NCBI GenBank assembly: GCA_021796215.1 | Contig: JAJYOK010000018.1 | Span: 1-64,000 of the forward strand | DNA length: 64,000 nucleotides | Direction: 5' to 3' | Source of the DNA: Bacteroidota bacterium | GTDB taxonomy: Bacteria; Bacteroidota; Ignavibacteria; UBA10030; UBA8401 | In this document: positions 7,905 through 17,573 of the stretch, in pieces | How positions within the stretch are numbered: position 1 is the stretch's first letter | How the letters are laid out: the number at the start of each line of letters is the position of its first letter | The notes under the pieces: generated by a model | What the model was told of the DNA's origin: nothing | The model's database searches: none | Seen by the model: only the letters and a program-made list of their open reading frames with translations | Position numbers and translations under genes: made by a program

Positions 7905-9608
7905 TCACCACGTGTACGTCAGACCAAGAGCAACGTACAATGTCCTTTCCAGATATCCATCCCACACATAATAATGCTGATCAAAAAGATTGCTGACCTG
8001 CATGAAAATTCTCACATCACGATGCACTGCATACTCTGCCCGACCTCCGGCAGAAACATAACCTGCGTTTGAACGCGTGCGAGCAAAATCATTCCACTGC
8101 TTTGAAATATACTCCGCATATCCTTCAACTGCAATCCCAAAATTAAAATTATGCCGGTACACGCCTCCCGCCCTCAACGCTGGGAGGTACGGAAGCATAT
8201 TCGAGGAATCCTTTGCAGCGCCGGAAGTTAATGTCACGGAAGCGGTCAATGAATTTTGGTCCGAAATTCTATACCCAGCCTGCATATCCAGAGTTGTCAG
8301 ATGCACTGACGGAACATATACAACTGCCCACGTGCGTGCGGCGCTGTTTTCAAGGAAACTCGTGTAATGCCGTACGAGCTTATAGGAAAGTGATGCGACA
8401 CCGCGCAAGCGATCATTCAATTGAACTTCTGCTCCGCCGTTGATAGCAAATCGAACATCGTTCGGCTCAATTGACACGGCGTTGGTAATGTACGGATTCA
8501 CGCCGAATAATGAGCGAAGCGTTGTGCGTTCAACAGTTGGGCTTACGCCGGCAAATAACGTTGTCTGGTCGTTCAAAAAATAACGCAGTTCAATTTGCGG
8601 ATAGAACCTTCCGCTGCCGCCTGAAAAATTTCCGCGGTAAAAAAACTGCTGAATGCGCGCCGATGCCTGTAATGAAGGCACCAACATTGTGCGTCCTGTA
8701 ACGCGTAATGCGAACCATTGCGGCGCATGCGGTGCCGCGCTCGATGGCGTCAGCACACTGGTCATTGTGCTCGCAACATATTCTACATTTCCGAACAATT
8801 GATAATTCTCATACTGCGCAGAAGCGTTACCGCTGATGCCGACTTCGCTTTCTCCTGCAGTTGAAGAATCGTGTACCGAATATCCTCTTCCGAAAATGTT
8901 TCCGGAATAAGAAATTCCCTGCGAAAAAATATTTTCGTCACCGGTTTTGCCGCTGATGCCCACATTCATCCGCACGTCATTGACAGAACGTGCTTGCGCG
9001 GGAACGACCGAGCCGTACGCGCGATACGTTCGTCCGAGAAAACTCACGCCGCCATTCAATTGGTCGCCGCCAATCAGTCCGAATGCAGTCGGCACACTGT
9101 AATCGCCGCTCAGGTCTATGCCCGCCTTTTGGTGGTTGGCATTCGCAACATGCCCGTCACTCGTAAGATATTGAGCGTGAAAAAGTATTCCGCCTTCGTC
9201 ATAATTTTTCCCGAACCATCCTTCAATAAACGGAGTCGTGTACGCTCCGAATCCCGCTAAAATTTTTCCGTTCATTTGCAGTGCCGACGCGCTGAAATTT
9301 TTATCCTCTTTTTGTCCGATATCGGTCATAGCAGATTTTTTCACATTGTCCGGCGAAAGCGGTTTTGCAACATAAACCATATTTTCGTCATCGGCGTTTT
9401 TTGTGGAAGGAGGAAGGTCAATCGCCTCGTTTCCTGTGATGACAAATTCCGGCAAACTTATTTTCGGAAGAGGCGCTTGTGTAGAATCAGGAACGGCAAC
9501 TTCGCGCGACGCCGGTTCTTTTTTCTCCTGTGAAAAAGAAATCGAGCCGGCACTTAACAATACGGCAATAATCATCCCGCCAATAAACATGATCTTTTGT
9601 TTCATCAC
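7905..9608 (-). CDS. Outer-membrane beta-barrel, plugless TonB-dependent-receptor-like
   Basis: A 567-residue protein with an N-terminal signal peptide, a Pro-rich periplasmic stretch containing PKISLPEFVITGNEAIDLP (about 48-66), and a long series of amphipathic beta strands that ends in the aromatic pattern LGLTYTW typical of outer-membrane barrels. Strands such as NDQTTLFAGVSPTVERTTL resemble the TonB-dependent receptor barrel, but no plug domain is seen. The short periplasmic motif could act as a TonB box for the TonB protein of the same operon (inference). The start overlaps the stop of the TPR gene by four bases (ATGA), showing translational coupling. Confidence 0.82.
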   Translation of the reverse strand: MMKQKIMFIGGMIIAVLLSAGSISFSQEKKEPASREVAVPDSTQAPLPKISLPEFVITGNEAIDLPPSTKNADDENMVYVAKPLSPDNVKKSAMTDIGQKEDKNFSASALQMNGKILAGFGAYTTPFIEGWFGKNYDEGGILFHAQYLTSDGHVANANHQKAGIDLSGDYSVPTAFGLIGGDQLNGGVSFLGRTYRAYGSVVPAQARSVNDVRMNVGISGKTGDENIFSQGISYSGNIFGRGYSVHDSSTAGESEVGISGNASAQYENYQLFGNVEYVASTMTSVLTPSSAAPHAPQWFALRVTGRTMLVPSLQASARIQQFFYRGNFSGGSGRFYPQIELRYFLNDQTTLFAGVSPTVERTTLRSLFGVNPYITNAVSIEPNDVRFAINGGAEVQLNDRLRGVASLSYKLVRHYTSFLENSAARTWAVVYVPSVHLTTLDMQAGYRISDQNSLTASVTLTSGAAKDSSNMLPYLPALRAGGVYRHNFNFGIAVEGYAEYISKQWNDFARTRSNAGYVSAGGRAEYAVHRDVRIFMQVSNLFDQHYYVWDGYLERTLYVALGLTYTW

Positions 9609-12600
9609 ATCCGCTCGATACTTTGCAATTTTTTCTGCGCCTGGTTTACAAGTTCTTCTTCTTTCGATTGCTGAACGACGTAGTTATATGCTTCGCGCGC
9701 TTTCTGAAGCTGATTCGTCTGCACATAGCAATCGCCTAAATTCAAATATGATTTCGCAATCCATGTCGCGGCGGAAGGAAACACGTATCTGATTCGCATA
9801 TAGGCAAGGATTGCTTCGGGGAAATTTTTCATCCCTTGATTCGCCACGCCGCTTCCGAACTGCGCTTCCGCGCCAAGTTCGTCTGTCCGGCTCACTGCAA
9901 CTGCTTTGAAATATTCCAGTGCTTTCGCAAACTGGCCTGCATCAATATTCATCCACGCAAGAGAAATTTTGCTTCGGTCAGCGGCGATAGATTTCGGATA
10001 TTTTGCAATTGTCGCTTCAAATTTTTTAATAGCGGCATCGTGTTGGTTTGTTGACTTCAACACAAGCGCCTGCTGATATGATGCCTCCGGCGCTTCGTCG
10101 GAGCGAGGGTAATCACTTTCAATTTTTGCAAATGCGGCAAGTGCTTCGTCAGGCTTCCCTTGCTTGGCATACATGCCGCCTTGTTCGAATAACCCTGCGC
10201 TCGCAAATTTTCCGGACGGATATTTTGCCGACAACGTGCGGTACGCCTCGAACGCTGCAGGATAATTGTTGATGGCGGCTAAGCTTTTCGCCATCCAGTA
10301 CTGCGCATCCGGCGCAAGCTTGCTCGACGGAAATTTTTGCAGAAAATCCTGATATGCCTGGATCGCATCGTTGAATTTTTGTTCGCCGTAATATAATTCA
10401 GCTTTCTTGAAGTACAATTCATCCCCCATACGTGCACCGGGATTTTGCTTCACATAGTCATCAATCACGTGAATTGCTTCGAGCGGTTTGTCGAGCAGCG
10501 TGTAACAATATTGGATGCCGTTCACTGCATCGCTGGCATACGAAGATTTCGGATACCGCGTAACAATATTTTGGTACGATTCAATGGCGCGCTGATATTG
10601 CTGAAGGTTGTAATATGCATCGCCCATACTGTAATACGCGCGCGGAACAATTTCGCTCGCCGGATACGTTGACGCAACTTTTTGAAATCCAGAAATCGCT
10701 TGCTCATATTTTTTCTGCTGGAAATAAATCCATCCAATCCCGTATTGTGCATCATCGGCGAGATCGGAGTGCGGGAATTTCGCGATCAGATTTTGAAATT
10801 GCTCCACTGCCTGATCGAACTTGCCGGCTTTGAAACTCGACTGTGCAAGTTGATAGTACGCGTAATCAATTCCACCGGCGTTCGGAAATAATTTAATTGC
10901 CTGATTATACGCAACAGCAGCATTGGAAAAATCTTTCAGATAGTAATATGAATCGCCGAGCCGCAATTGAATATCAAGGCGATACGCCGGCAGCGTTTCT
11001 CCGCGCGCTAGCTGTTCAAACACGTGCGCCGCGTTTTCATACTTTCCTTCCTTAAAATAGCTCCACGCCAAGCCGTATTTTCCGTCCTCATATTTCGGCT
11101 GGTCCGATCCTTCTTTCACAAACTGTGCGTAATTTGTTTCCGCATCGCCGTATTTTCCTGCCTGAAAATATGACTCTGCCAGCCAGAACTTTGCTTCTAC
11201 ATTTTTATCATGCGAAGGGTATTGCTTCAGATATGAAGCGAATGCCGACGCCGCTTCATCAAATTTTTTCAGCTTGAACAGCGACCACGCCTCCTGAAAT
11301 GCCGCATCGCCGCCGAGGGATTGATCCGGGCCGGAAATCTGATTTGCCGTCCGAAATGCCGTGACCGCTTCGTTGTAATTTTGCAGTGCAAGATACGATT
11401 CACCCCTCATCCGGTATGCATCGGCTGCAACATCGCCTTTCGGATATTTCTCCACAACTTGTTTGAAGAAAGAATTCGCTTTTTCGTAATTCTTCTGATT
11501 GTAAAAAATCATTCCCGATTCATATAATGCGTTGTCGGAATATTGGCCATCGGGACGGGTTTGCACAACCCGCGCAAACAGATCGAGAGCGCGTGGAAGA
11601 TCGTGTTCAAGCTGAACTGTCTGCGCTTCACGGTATAACGCACTGTGGGCAATTTCGTCGTTACCGGAAACGAGCGAGGCAAATATTCCTTCCGCTCTCT
11701 GAAGCTCATTCGTCTTTAAATAAGTCCAGCCGATGGAATATTCAACTTCACGCACCATTGCACTCGATGGAAAATCTTTTAGAAATTCTTCGTACGCCGC
11801 ACGGGCATTGGCATACTGTCCGAGATTGTAATACGATTCGCCAAGCAAGTATTGCGCACGCGCCGCTTCGGCAGTATCGGCAATATATTTTCTCGCGCCG
11901 GTCAGATATTTTGCACTCTGCTCATAATCGCCGGATTTGAAATAGCAATCGCCGATGCGCACGGTGGTTGCCGAATACAGATCGCTTTCCTTTTTCTCAT
12001 CCAGCAAGCGCTGATACGCCGCAATAGCTTTCGTATATTCTTTTTCCTGTTCCGCAGTCCAGCCGATAGAATAGAGAGCGTAATCGGCAAGATGACCGTT
12101 CGGATATTTCTCTGCGCTGAGCGTGTAAAACTTCATCGCAGAATTCCTGTCGCCGGATTTTAGATATGCTTCGCCTTCCCAATATGCCGCTTCACCGGCT
12201 GTTTCCTTTTCAGGAAATTTTTGCAGCACTTCATCGTAATACGGAATCGCCTGCGTATATTTTTTCTGGCGAAAATATGAATCGCCTAAACGAAACAGCG
12301 CATCGGAAAAAAGTTTGTGGCGCGGAAATTCCAGCGTGAACGTTTTGTAAATCGGAATAGCTTCCGCATAATCTCCCGCAGAAAAACGGCACTCACCGGA
12401 AAGAAACATTGCATCCGGCCGTTTTAAACTGTTGGGATAGTTGGAAAGAAATTTTTGGAACTGGTCATACGCCAATTGATACAGCTTGTCTTTGTATAAG
12501 CCATAGCCAAAGGCATAATCTTGTTCTTCCTGAACATCGGATGCGGCATTTTGTGCAAAAACTGGAAGAACAGTTGGTTCGATGAACAGGAGGAAGAACG

Positions 12601-12628
12601 CAACGATAAATGAAAGCTTCCTCAACAT
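9605..12628 (-). CDS. Large periplasmic TPR protein (YbgF/BamD-like repeats)
   Basis: A 1007-residue exported protein: signal peptide (1-26), then roughly 25 tetratricopeptide repeats of the outer-membrane assembly type, with signatures like GDYAEAIPIYKTFTLEFP and QQYQRAIESYQNIVTRYP. A usual TPR lipoprotein of this class has three to six repeats, so this is an unusually long solenoid, expected to span much of the periplasm as a scaffold. It is the first gene of the barrel-SPOR-ExbB-ExbD-TonB operon; the 289-bp divergent gap upstream (12629-12917) must hold its promoter, but no clear motif was seen. It lacks a lipobox Cys. Confidence 0.88.
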   Translation of the reverse strand: MLRKLSFIVAFFLLFIEPTVLPVFAQNAASDVQEEQDYAFGYGLYKDKLYQLAYDQFQKFLSNYPNSLKRPDAMFLSGECRFSAGDYAEAIPIYKTFTLEFPRHKLFSDALFRLGDSYFRQKKYTQAIPYYDEVLQKFPEKETAGEAAYWEGEAYLKSGDRNSAMKFYTLSAEKYPNGHLADYALYSIGWTAEQEKEYTKAIAAYQRLLDEKKESDLYSATTVRIGDCYFKSGDYEQSAKYLTGARKYIADTAEAARAQYLLGESYYNLGQYANARAAYEEFLKDFPSSAMVREVEYSIGWTYLKTNELQRAEGIFASLVSGNDEIAHSALYREAQTVQLEHDLPRALDLFARVVQTRPDGQYSDNALYESGMIFYNQKNYEKANSFFKQVVEKYPKGDVAADAYRMRGESYLALQNYNEAVTAFRTANQISGPDQSLGGDAAFQEAWSLFKLKKFDEAASAFASYLKQYPSHDKNVEAKFWLAESYFQAGKYGDAETNYAQFVKEGSDQPKYEDGKYGLAWSYFKEGKYENAAHVFEQLARGETLPAYRLDIQLRLGDSYYYLKDFSNAAVAYNQAIKLFPNAGGIDYAYYQLAQSSFKAGKFDQAVEQFQNLIAKFPHSDLADDAQYGIGWIYFQQKKYEQAISGFQKVASTYPASEIVPRAYYSMGDAYYNLQQYQRAIESYQNIVTRYPKSSYASDAVNGIQYCYTLLDKPLEAIHVIDDYVKQNPGARMGDELYFKKAELYYGEQKFNDAIQAYQDFLQKFPSSKLAPDAQYWMAKSLAAINNYPAAFEAYRTLSAKYPSGKFASAGLFEQGGMYAKQGKPDEALAAFAKIESDYPRSDEAPEASYQQALVLKSTNQHDAAIKKFEATIAKYPKSIAADRSKISLAWMNIDAGQFAKALEYFKAVAVSRTDELGAEAQFGSGVANQGMKNFPEAILAYMRIRYVFPSAATWIAKSYLNLGDCYVQTNQLQKAREAYNYVVQQSKEEELVNQAQKKLQSIERM

Positions 12629-12917
12629 AACCTCAATTTCCCCGTCGGGTTTATTTCAAGTAAAGGTTTCAATCAAACTAATTAACCTTAGTAATTTAAC
12701 ATAAGGTATAGCTCATGTCAAGTGGAATGGAGAAAAAGGACATAGTACGAATCTACTCCGTAGGGCAAAGCGTCGTCTTGACCTACAATTGTGAAAAATA
12801 ACATGGCTATTGCAAATGTAAACGAAGTTATGTACAATTCTTCGGGTTAATTGAGCGGGTTGCCTGCAAAATTGATAACCCTAAAATCTATAGCTACAAT
12901 AATTCAAGGGAAAAGCA

Positions 12918-13421
12918 ATGAACGCAAAAAAGTTCAGAATCACCGTTTCACTCACCGTTTTGTTACTTTTTCTTTCTCTTTCGTCGCATGCTCAAGACAG
13001 CCTTTCCGCCAAAAAGCCGCTGATATATTCAACCGTTGGATTTCAAATAAGTCAGGTTTCAGGAATCGGTATTTCGTACGGAAGAAACATGGAAAACAAT
13101 TTCCGCTTTCGCATCACCGGCGGTGTGCTTACGACCGGAAGTAGCACATATTTTTCCTTCGGCACAGACTATGAATTTGAACTGACAAAAAACAAACCGT
13201 ACCGGGTTTTTATAGGTCCAGCCTTAGGGACATGGGGTGTTTCAACAGAGCCGCCACATTTCAACATAGCGTTAGGAACGGGAATTGAAACGCCACTCAT
13301 GGGTGGAAATACAATTATCGAAAATATTACTTCAGGTGTAGAAATTTATTACCCAACTTTTTTCACTTTATCGAAGACGATCGGCATTGCTGGAGGAGTT
13401 TTTATTTCATATAATTTTTAG
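12918..13421 (+). CDS. Small outer-membrane beta-barrel-like protein
   Basis: A 167-residue exported protein: signal peptide ending SHAQ at about 26, followed by alternating hydrophobic strands (YSTVGFQISQVSGIGISYG, RFRITGGVLTTGSST, VFIGPALGTWGVS) and a terminal Phe (FISYNF), as in eight-stranded OmpW/OmpX-like barrels. No close family is recognised. It is divergent from the TPR operon and stands alone. Confidence 0.7.
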   Translation: MNAKKFRITVSLTVLLLFLSLSSHAQDSLSAKKPLIYSTVGFQISQVSGIGISYGRNMENNFRFRITGGVLTTGSSTYFSFGTDYEFELTKNKPYRVFIGPALGTWGVSTEPPHFNIALGTGIETPLMGGNTIIENITSGVEIYYPTFFTLSKTIGIAGGVFISYNF

Positions 13422-13477
13422 AACTCTTTGACACCTTTTTACCAATCCGCCGTGTTTCGTCTTTCGGCGAAAACACT

Positions 13478-14158
13478 TTATCGCGGTGCATTTTCAATCA
13501 CAACAACAAATTCCCCTTTTTTCTCCAGCTTTGTCAGCGTGTCATACAACTGCGGTGCGGTGCCGTGAAAGATTTCTTCGTCCGGCAATGTGAGATCGAA
13601 CGCAACGCACAACCGGCGCTCGCTTCCGAAAACATCTGAAATATCTTTGAGCAATGCCTGCAAACGGTACGGCGTATCCATCAGCACAATGGTGCGGCGC
13701 TCACGGCGCAGCTGCTGAAGTTCTGCAATCCGCCGCGGCCGTTTCGGCGAAAGCCATCCGTAGTACACAAACTGATCAATCGAAAATCCGGAAACTGTCA
13801 GCGCGGGCATCAGCGACGATGCACCCGGAATCGGCACGACTTTGATTCCGGCATCAATGGCTTTGCGTACGAGAAGCTGTCCGGGATCGGAAAACACCGG
13901 CGTTCCGCAATCGGAAATCAGTGCAATGTTCTTTCCTTTTTTGAGATGATCAAGAATGTGAAATGTCGCAGCGGCTTCGTTATGCTCGTTCAGACTTTCA
14001 ACCGGCTTTTCAATTCCAAAATTATGAAGAAGCCTTCCTCCTTCTTTTCGCTCTTCGAACACAACAACATCGGCATGCTTTAATATCTCAAGCGCGCGGA
14101 ACGTCATGTCCGCAAAATTTCCGATTGGCGTTGCAACCAAATAGAGCGTGCCGCTCAC
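13478..14158 (-). CDS. rsmI: RsmI-like 16S rRNA 2'-O-methyltransferase (short form)
   Basis: A 226-residue tetrapyrrole-methylase-fold SAM methyltransferase with the RsmI hallmarks LYLVATPIGNFADMTFRALE, ALISDCGTPVFSDPG and VPIPGASSLMPALTVSG; the family methylates the 2'-O of C1402 in 16S rRNA. Differences: the usual AEDTRxTxxLL block reads FEERKEGGRLLHNFGI, SDAGTP reads SDCGTP, and the C-terminal helical domain of about 50 residues is missing. It may therefore be a related subfamily with another target. Its start overlaps the stop of the PerM gene by four bases. Confidence 0.8.
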   Translation of the reverse strand: MSGTLYLVATPIGNFADMTFRALEILKHADVVVFEERKEGGRLLHNFGIEKPVESLNEHNEAAATFHILDHLKKGKNIALISDCGTPVFSDPGQLLVRKAIDAGIKVVPIPGASSLMPALTVSGFSIDQFVYYGWLSPKRPRRIAELQQLRRERRTIVLMDTPYRLQALLKDISDVFGSERRLCVAFDLTLPDEEIFHGTAPQLYDTLTKLEKKGEFVVVIENAPR

Positions 14159-15501
14159 TGTTTACTCCCGGTTGAAAACCCCTTCGGGGCGGAATCTTCC
14201 GGCAGCGGATTTTCAGCTTCAGTAAGATTCTCGAGGATTGTTGAGATCTGAGTGCCGGCTTTTCTCTTCTTCTCCCATTCTTTTACAATCAAAATAACGA
14301 TTGCGGTTGTTGGAACGGCAATCAGCAGTCCAATGAAGCCGAGAAAATACGAGAACATTAGCAGAGAAAGAATGAGAAGAACAGGATGCATGCCGACTTT
14401 CGAGCCGATGATTTTCGGCGACAGAACTGCCGCTTCGAAAACATGAAGGAAAGCAATTGTTGCGGCGGCAAGGATAACATGCGCCATGACCGGCGGGCCG
14501 CTGAAAAATGCGACGATAACGGATAAGACAAGCATGATGATCAAGCCGAAGTACGGAATCAAATCCAATACGCCGGCAACAATACCAAGCACCAGCGGAT
14601 ATTGAATGCCGAAGATCCAGAAAAACAATGTCACGGCGGTCGCATTGATGATTGCCACTGTGATGGCGCCGCGGAGATATCGCCCGAGCAGTTCATCAAT
14701 AAGCCCGTAATATCTTTTCGCATCGTCCCTCTTTGCTTTCGGAATAAACATTTTTGCGCGATGCTTGATGAGCGGAAAATCTTTCAGCACATAAAATGTT
14801 AAGAACGGAATGATCACCAGATTGACAATGCGCGACACCACAGTGGAAAGTCCGCTTACCAAACCGAGCGTTCCTTCCAGCAATCCCTTAATAATATTTT
14901 CCAGCCGCGGCATAAAACTTGTCGAAAGCGTCTGCCGCAATTGACTGGTTGAAATTCCGTACTTATTCAACGTCTCAACAAAATTTGCGCTCAGAATCCA
15001 GCTTGTCAGTTGTGCAACAATACTGTTAACGGCAATAAGCATTCCTTCGAATTGTTGAAACGCCAGCGGCAGCACCAGAAACAAGACTACCGTGAGAAGT
15101 CCGATAAAAAAAAGGAGGATGATGAGCGACGAGACCCAGCGCCGAAGTTTCCATTGTTCGGCTTTCGTCACCAGCGGATGAAACAGGTATGCAATCAGCA
15201 GGGCAACGATGAATGGAGCAAGAATGCCTTTCACCGCATCAAGAAGCCACAATGCAAAAAGAATCACTGCAAGTCTGATGACGTTGCGCGCGAGTTTGTT
15301 TGAGCGGATCGGATACAATAAAAAGAGAATTGAGCCGAGCATCACGAACGGCGAAAAAATTGATTGCACCGCATAGACGAGATACAACAGCAGCAGCAAT
15401 CCGCCGACGAACAGCACAATTTCAAATTTTCGGACTTCCGCGTCGGGCTGAACCGATGCCTCAGTGCCGATCTCTAAATGTTTGCGTGCGTCTTTTCCCA
15501 T
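14155..15501 (-). CDS. AI-2E family transporter / PerM-like permease
   Basis: A 448-residue polytopic membrane protein of the PerM/AI-2E transporter family: pairs of TM helices at about 28-110, the family core (GVLDLIPYFGLIIMLVLSVI) and a C-terminal block (SPKIIGSKVGMHPVLLILSL). The substrate is unknown; several family members act as Na+/H+ antiporters or uncharacterised exporters rather than AI-2 carriers. The polar N- and C-terminal tails are cytoplasmic. It lies in a run with dut and rsmI. Confidence 0.88.
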   Translation of the reverse strand: MGKDARKHLEIGTEASVQPDAEVRKFEIVLFVGGLLLLLYLVYAVQSIFSPFVMLGSILFLLYPIRSNKLARNVIRLAVILFALWLLDAVKGILAPFIVALLIAYLFHPLVTKAEQWKLRRWVSSLIILLFFIGLLTVVLFLVLPLAFQQFEGMLIAVNSIVAQLTSWILSANFVETLNKYGISTSQLRQTLSTSFMPRLENIIKGLLEGTLGLVSGLSTVVSRIVNLVIIPFLTFYVLKDFPLIKHRAKMFIPKAKRDDAKRYYGLIDELLGRYLRGAITVAIINATAVTLFFWIFGIQYPLVLGIVAGVLDLIPYFGLIIMLVLSVIVAFFSGPPVMAHVILAAATIAFLHVFEAAVLSPKIIGSKVGMHPVLLILSLLMFSYFLGFIGLLIAVPTTAIVILIVKEWEKKRKAGTQISTILENLTEAENPLPEDSAPKGFSTGSKQ

Positions 15502-15548
15502 ATGTGCCCTTGTGTGTAGAAAAAAACAGGTTCCGGAGAAATTTCTCT

Positions 15549-16004
15549 TTACTTCGTTCCTGTGTGCCCAAATCCGCCGGCGCCGCGGTTTGTCTCTTCA
15601 AGTGCCGGCACTTCGCGCCATTCCACCTTCGCGTACTGGGCAATCACCATTTGTGCAATGCGGTCGCCGCGATGAATGATAAATTCTGATGTTCCGAAAT
15701 TTGTAAGAACGATTTTTATTTCTCCGCGATAATCCGAATCAATTGTTCCGGGCGCATTAAGAATTCCGATCTGATGTTTCACCGCCAAGCCGCTGCGGGG
15801 GCGTATCTGCGCTTCAAATCCGACCGGAAGCTCGATCGCAAGCCCGGTCGGCACAAGCGCAGTTTCACCGGCATGAAGAATCATGTCGCGCTCAATTGCA
15901 GCGCACAAATCCATGCCTGCCGACCCTTCTGTAGCATACGATGGCAGCGGAAGATCGCCGGAAGATGATGCAACGCGGGAAATTTTAACCTGAAGTGTGG
16001 ACAA
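15549..16004 (-). CDS. dut: Deoxyuridine 5'-triphosphate nucleotidohydrolase
   Basis: A 151-residue trimeric dUTPase that hydrolyses dUTP to dUMP and pyrophosphate, keeping uracil out of DNA. All five motifs are present: [35 protein letters not shown] (catalytic Asp), [11 protein letters not shown] and the C-terminal [10 protein letters not shown]. The start is a TTG at 16004 with AAAGG just upstream. Confidence 0.96.
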   Translation of the reverse strand: MSTLQVKISRVASSSGDLPLPSYATEGSAGMDLCAAIERDMILHAGETALVPTGLAIELPVGFEAQIRPRSGLAVKHQIGILNAPGTIDSDYRGEIKIVLTNFGTSEFIIHRGDRIAQMVIAQYAKVEWREVPALEETNRGAGGFGHTGTK

Positions 16005-16090
16005 TGGCGCCTTTCAAAAAATTAATTGTTCCGAGGGAATACCTTTGGCACAAAATGTACGGATGGAATGAAAAAGATGCAATCGTTCGT

Positions 16091-16630
16091 TCATTTCACC
16101 ACTTTCAATTCGAATGTTAAATTGCGAAGCGGAAAAATATTCGCCAAACGATTTTCATAGAAATCCTTTTTCCGATTAGCGAATGAACGAAGCACTTTGT
16201 CAAACCAATGTCCGGCAGGAAGTCCGTGTTCAAATTCCACGGAAAGCAACTCGTACCGCGACACGGAGTACCGGAATCCGCTGTTCGCAGTCCCTTCGAT
16301 AAAATAATCGAACGAGTGAACGCCGAAAAAATGTTTATGCGTTGGATCGGTGTTGGCGTTGCGATGGGAGTAAAACGGAACGATGATAGTCATCCGCGCC
16401 TGCGGCTTTGCAATGCGGTGAAGCTCTTCCATAACTTTCACCACATCATCTAAATGCTCCAACACATTGTCGCAAACGATCTCATCGAAATGATTTTCCG
16501 GGAAAGGGTACGGCATGATATTCAAATCGTGAATCACATCGGCATTCGAGCGCGGATTGATATCAATGCCGACAGTTTCGGCGCGTTTTCGCAAACCGCA
16601 ACCGACATCAAGTATGAGCGGCGATGACAT
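16091..16630 (-). CDS. Class I SAM-dependent methyltransferase
   Basis: A 179-residue methyltransferase of the Methyltransf_11 type. Motif I is LILDVGCGLRKRAETVGIDI, the acidic end of strand 2 is GIDINP, and motif IV is FDEIVCDNVLEHLDD. Substrate unknown. It begins 12 bp after the DUF58 gene and is in the same direction; the pairing gives no clear clue to function. Confidence 0.85.
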   Translation of the reverse strand: MSSPLILDVGCGLRKRAETVGIDINPRSNADVIHDLNIMPYPFPENHFDEIVCDNVLEHLDDVVKVMEELHRIAKPQARMTIIVPFYSHRNANTDPTHKHFFGVHSFDYFIEGTANSGFRYSVSRYELLSVEFEHGLPAGHWFDKVLRSFANRKKDFYENRLANIFPLRNLTFELKVVK

Positions 16631-16641
16631 ATGAGAATGCG

Positions 16642-17559
16642 TCAGCCTATCCTTTGGCGTTTGTTGAGATATTGAAACAGCGCCGTATCGAACTGTGTTG
16701 CTGTGTCCATCAAAACATAATCAATCAAATTTTCGCGGCACTCACGCTTGTAATGTTCCAAAAATTCGCGCATTTCTTTTTGGTACGCACGCTGAATGTG
16801 GTATGGCTGCGTCATCAGCTCTTCTGCCGTTTCCAAATCCTTGAACAATGCATCGCTGCCGAATGCGAACGACCTCTCAAGCGGGTCGAGAACATGAAGC
16901 ACAAGCACTTCATGGTTGTTGTGGCGAAAATGTTTGAGCGCCGTCATCACCTCGGCGGGATTATCCAGCAAATCGCTGATCACAATCACCAAGCCGCGCC
17001 GTTTAATTTGCTCCGCAATGTGATGAAGCGACGCCGCAGTACCGGTGGTGTTTCCTGCGTTCAATTTTTCCAGTTCCAATAAGATACGGCGCAAATATGC
17101 TTTCGTCGCGTGAGGAGGAAGCGTAAACCGGACGCGCGCGTCGTACACCGATAACCCAACCGCATCGCGCTGCTGGACCATCAGATACGCCAGCGCCGCA
17201 GAAAGAAACGATGCGTACGTCAGCTTTGAAATTCTTTTCTCGTTTTTCTTTTCTTGAATTTCCGACGCGAACGACATGGAAGCACTTGCATCAAGCAAAA
17301 TGTATGATTTAAGATTTGTTTCTTCTTCGTACTGCTTGATGTAATAGCGATCGGTCTTGCCGTACACTTTCCAGTCAATGCTGCGGATTTCATCGCCCGG
17401 CATGTACTGGCGATGCTCGGCAAATTCCACACTGAAGCCGTGGTACGGACTTTTGTGCAAGCCGGTAATGAAACCTTCGACAACAAGACGCGCACGAAGT
17501 TCCATGTTCGCGAGCTTCGAAACAACATCCGGCTGAAGATATTTAAGCGCTTGTTCCAT
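16642..17559 (-). CDS. DUF58 domain protein with vWA-like fold
   Basis: A 305-residue DUF58 protein. The hallmark GDEIRSIDWKVYGKTDRYYI (about 54-73) is followed by the vWA-like metal site LLDASASMSF (DxSxS). DUF58 proteins are usually encoded next to MoxR ATPases and BatA/BatB-type vWA proteins; none is present here. There is no TM segment, so it is a soluble form. Confidence 0.88.
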   Translation of the reverse strand: MEQALKYLQPDVVSKLANMELRARLVVEGFITGLHKSPYHGFSVEFAEHRQYMPGDEIRSIDWKVYGKTDRYYIKQYEEETNLKSYILLDASASMSFASEIQEKKNEKRISKLTYASFLSAALAYLMVQQRDAVGLSVYDARVRFTLPPHATKAYLRRILLELEKLNAGNTTGTAASLHHIAEQIKRRGLVIVISDLLDNPAEVMTALKHFRHNNHEVLVLHVLDPLERSFAFGSDALFKDLETAEELMTQPYHIQRAYQKEMREFLEHYKRECRENLIDYVLMDTATQFDTALFQYLNKRQRIG

Positions 17560-17573
17560 TGAGCGTGATTTTT

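Noticed and set aside
13421-13478. Possible terminator between the small barrel gene and rsmI
   Set aside because: The GTGTTTTCG/CGAAACAC stem has a bulge and no T-run follows.
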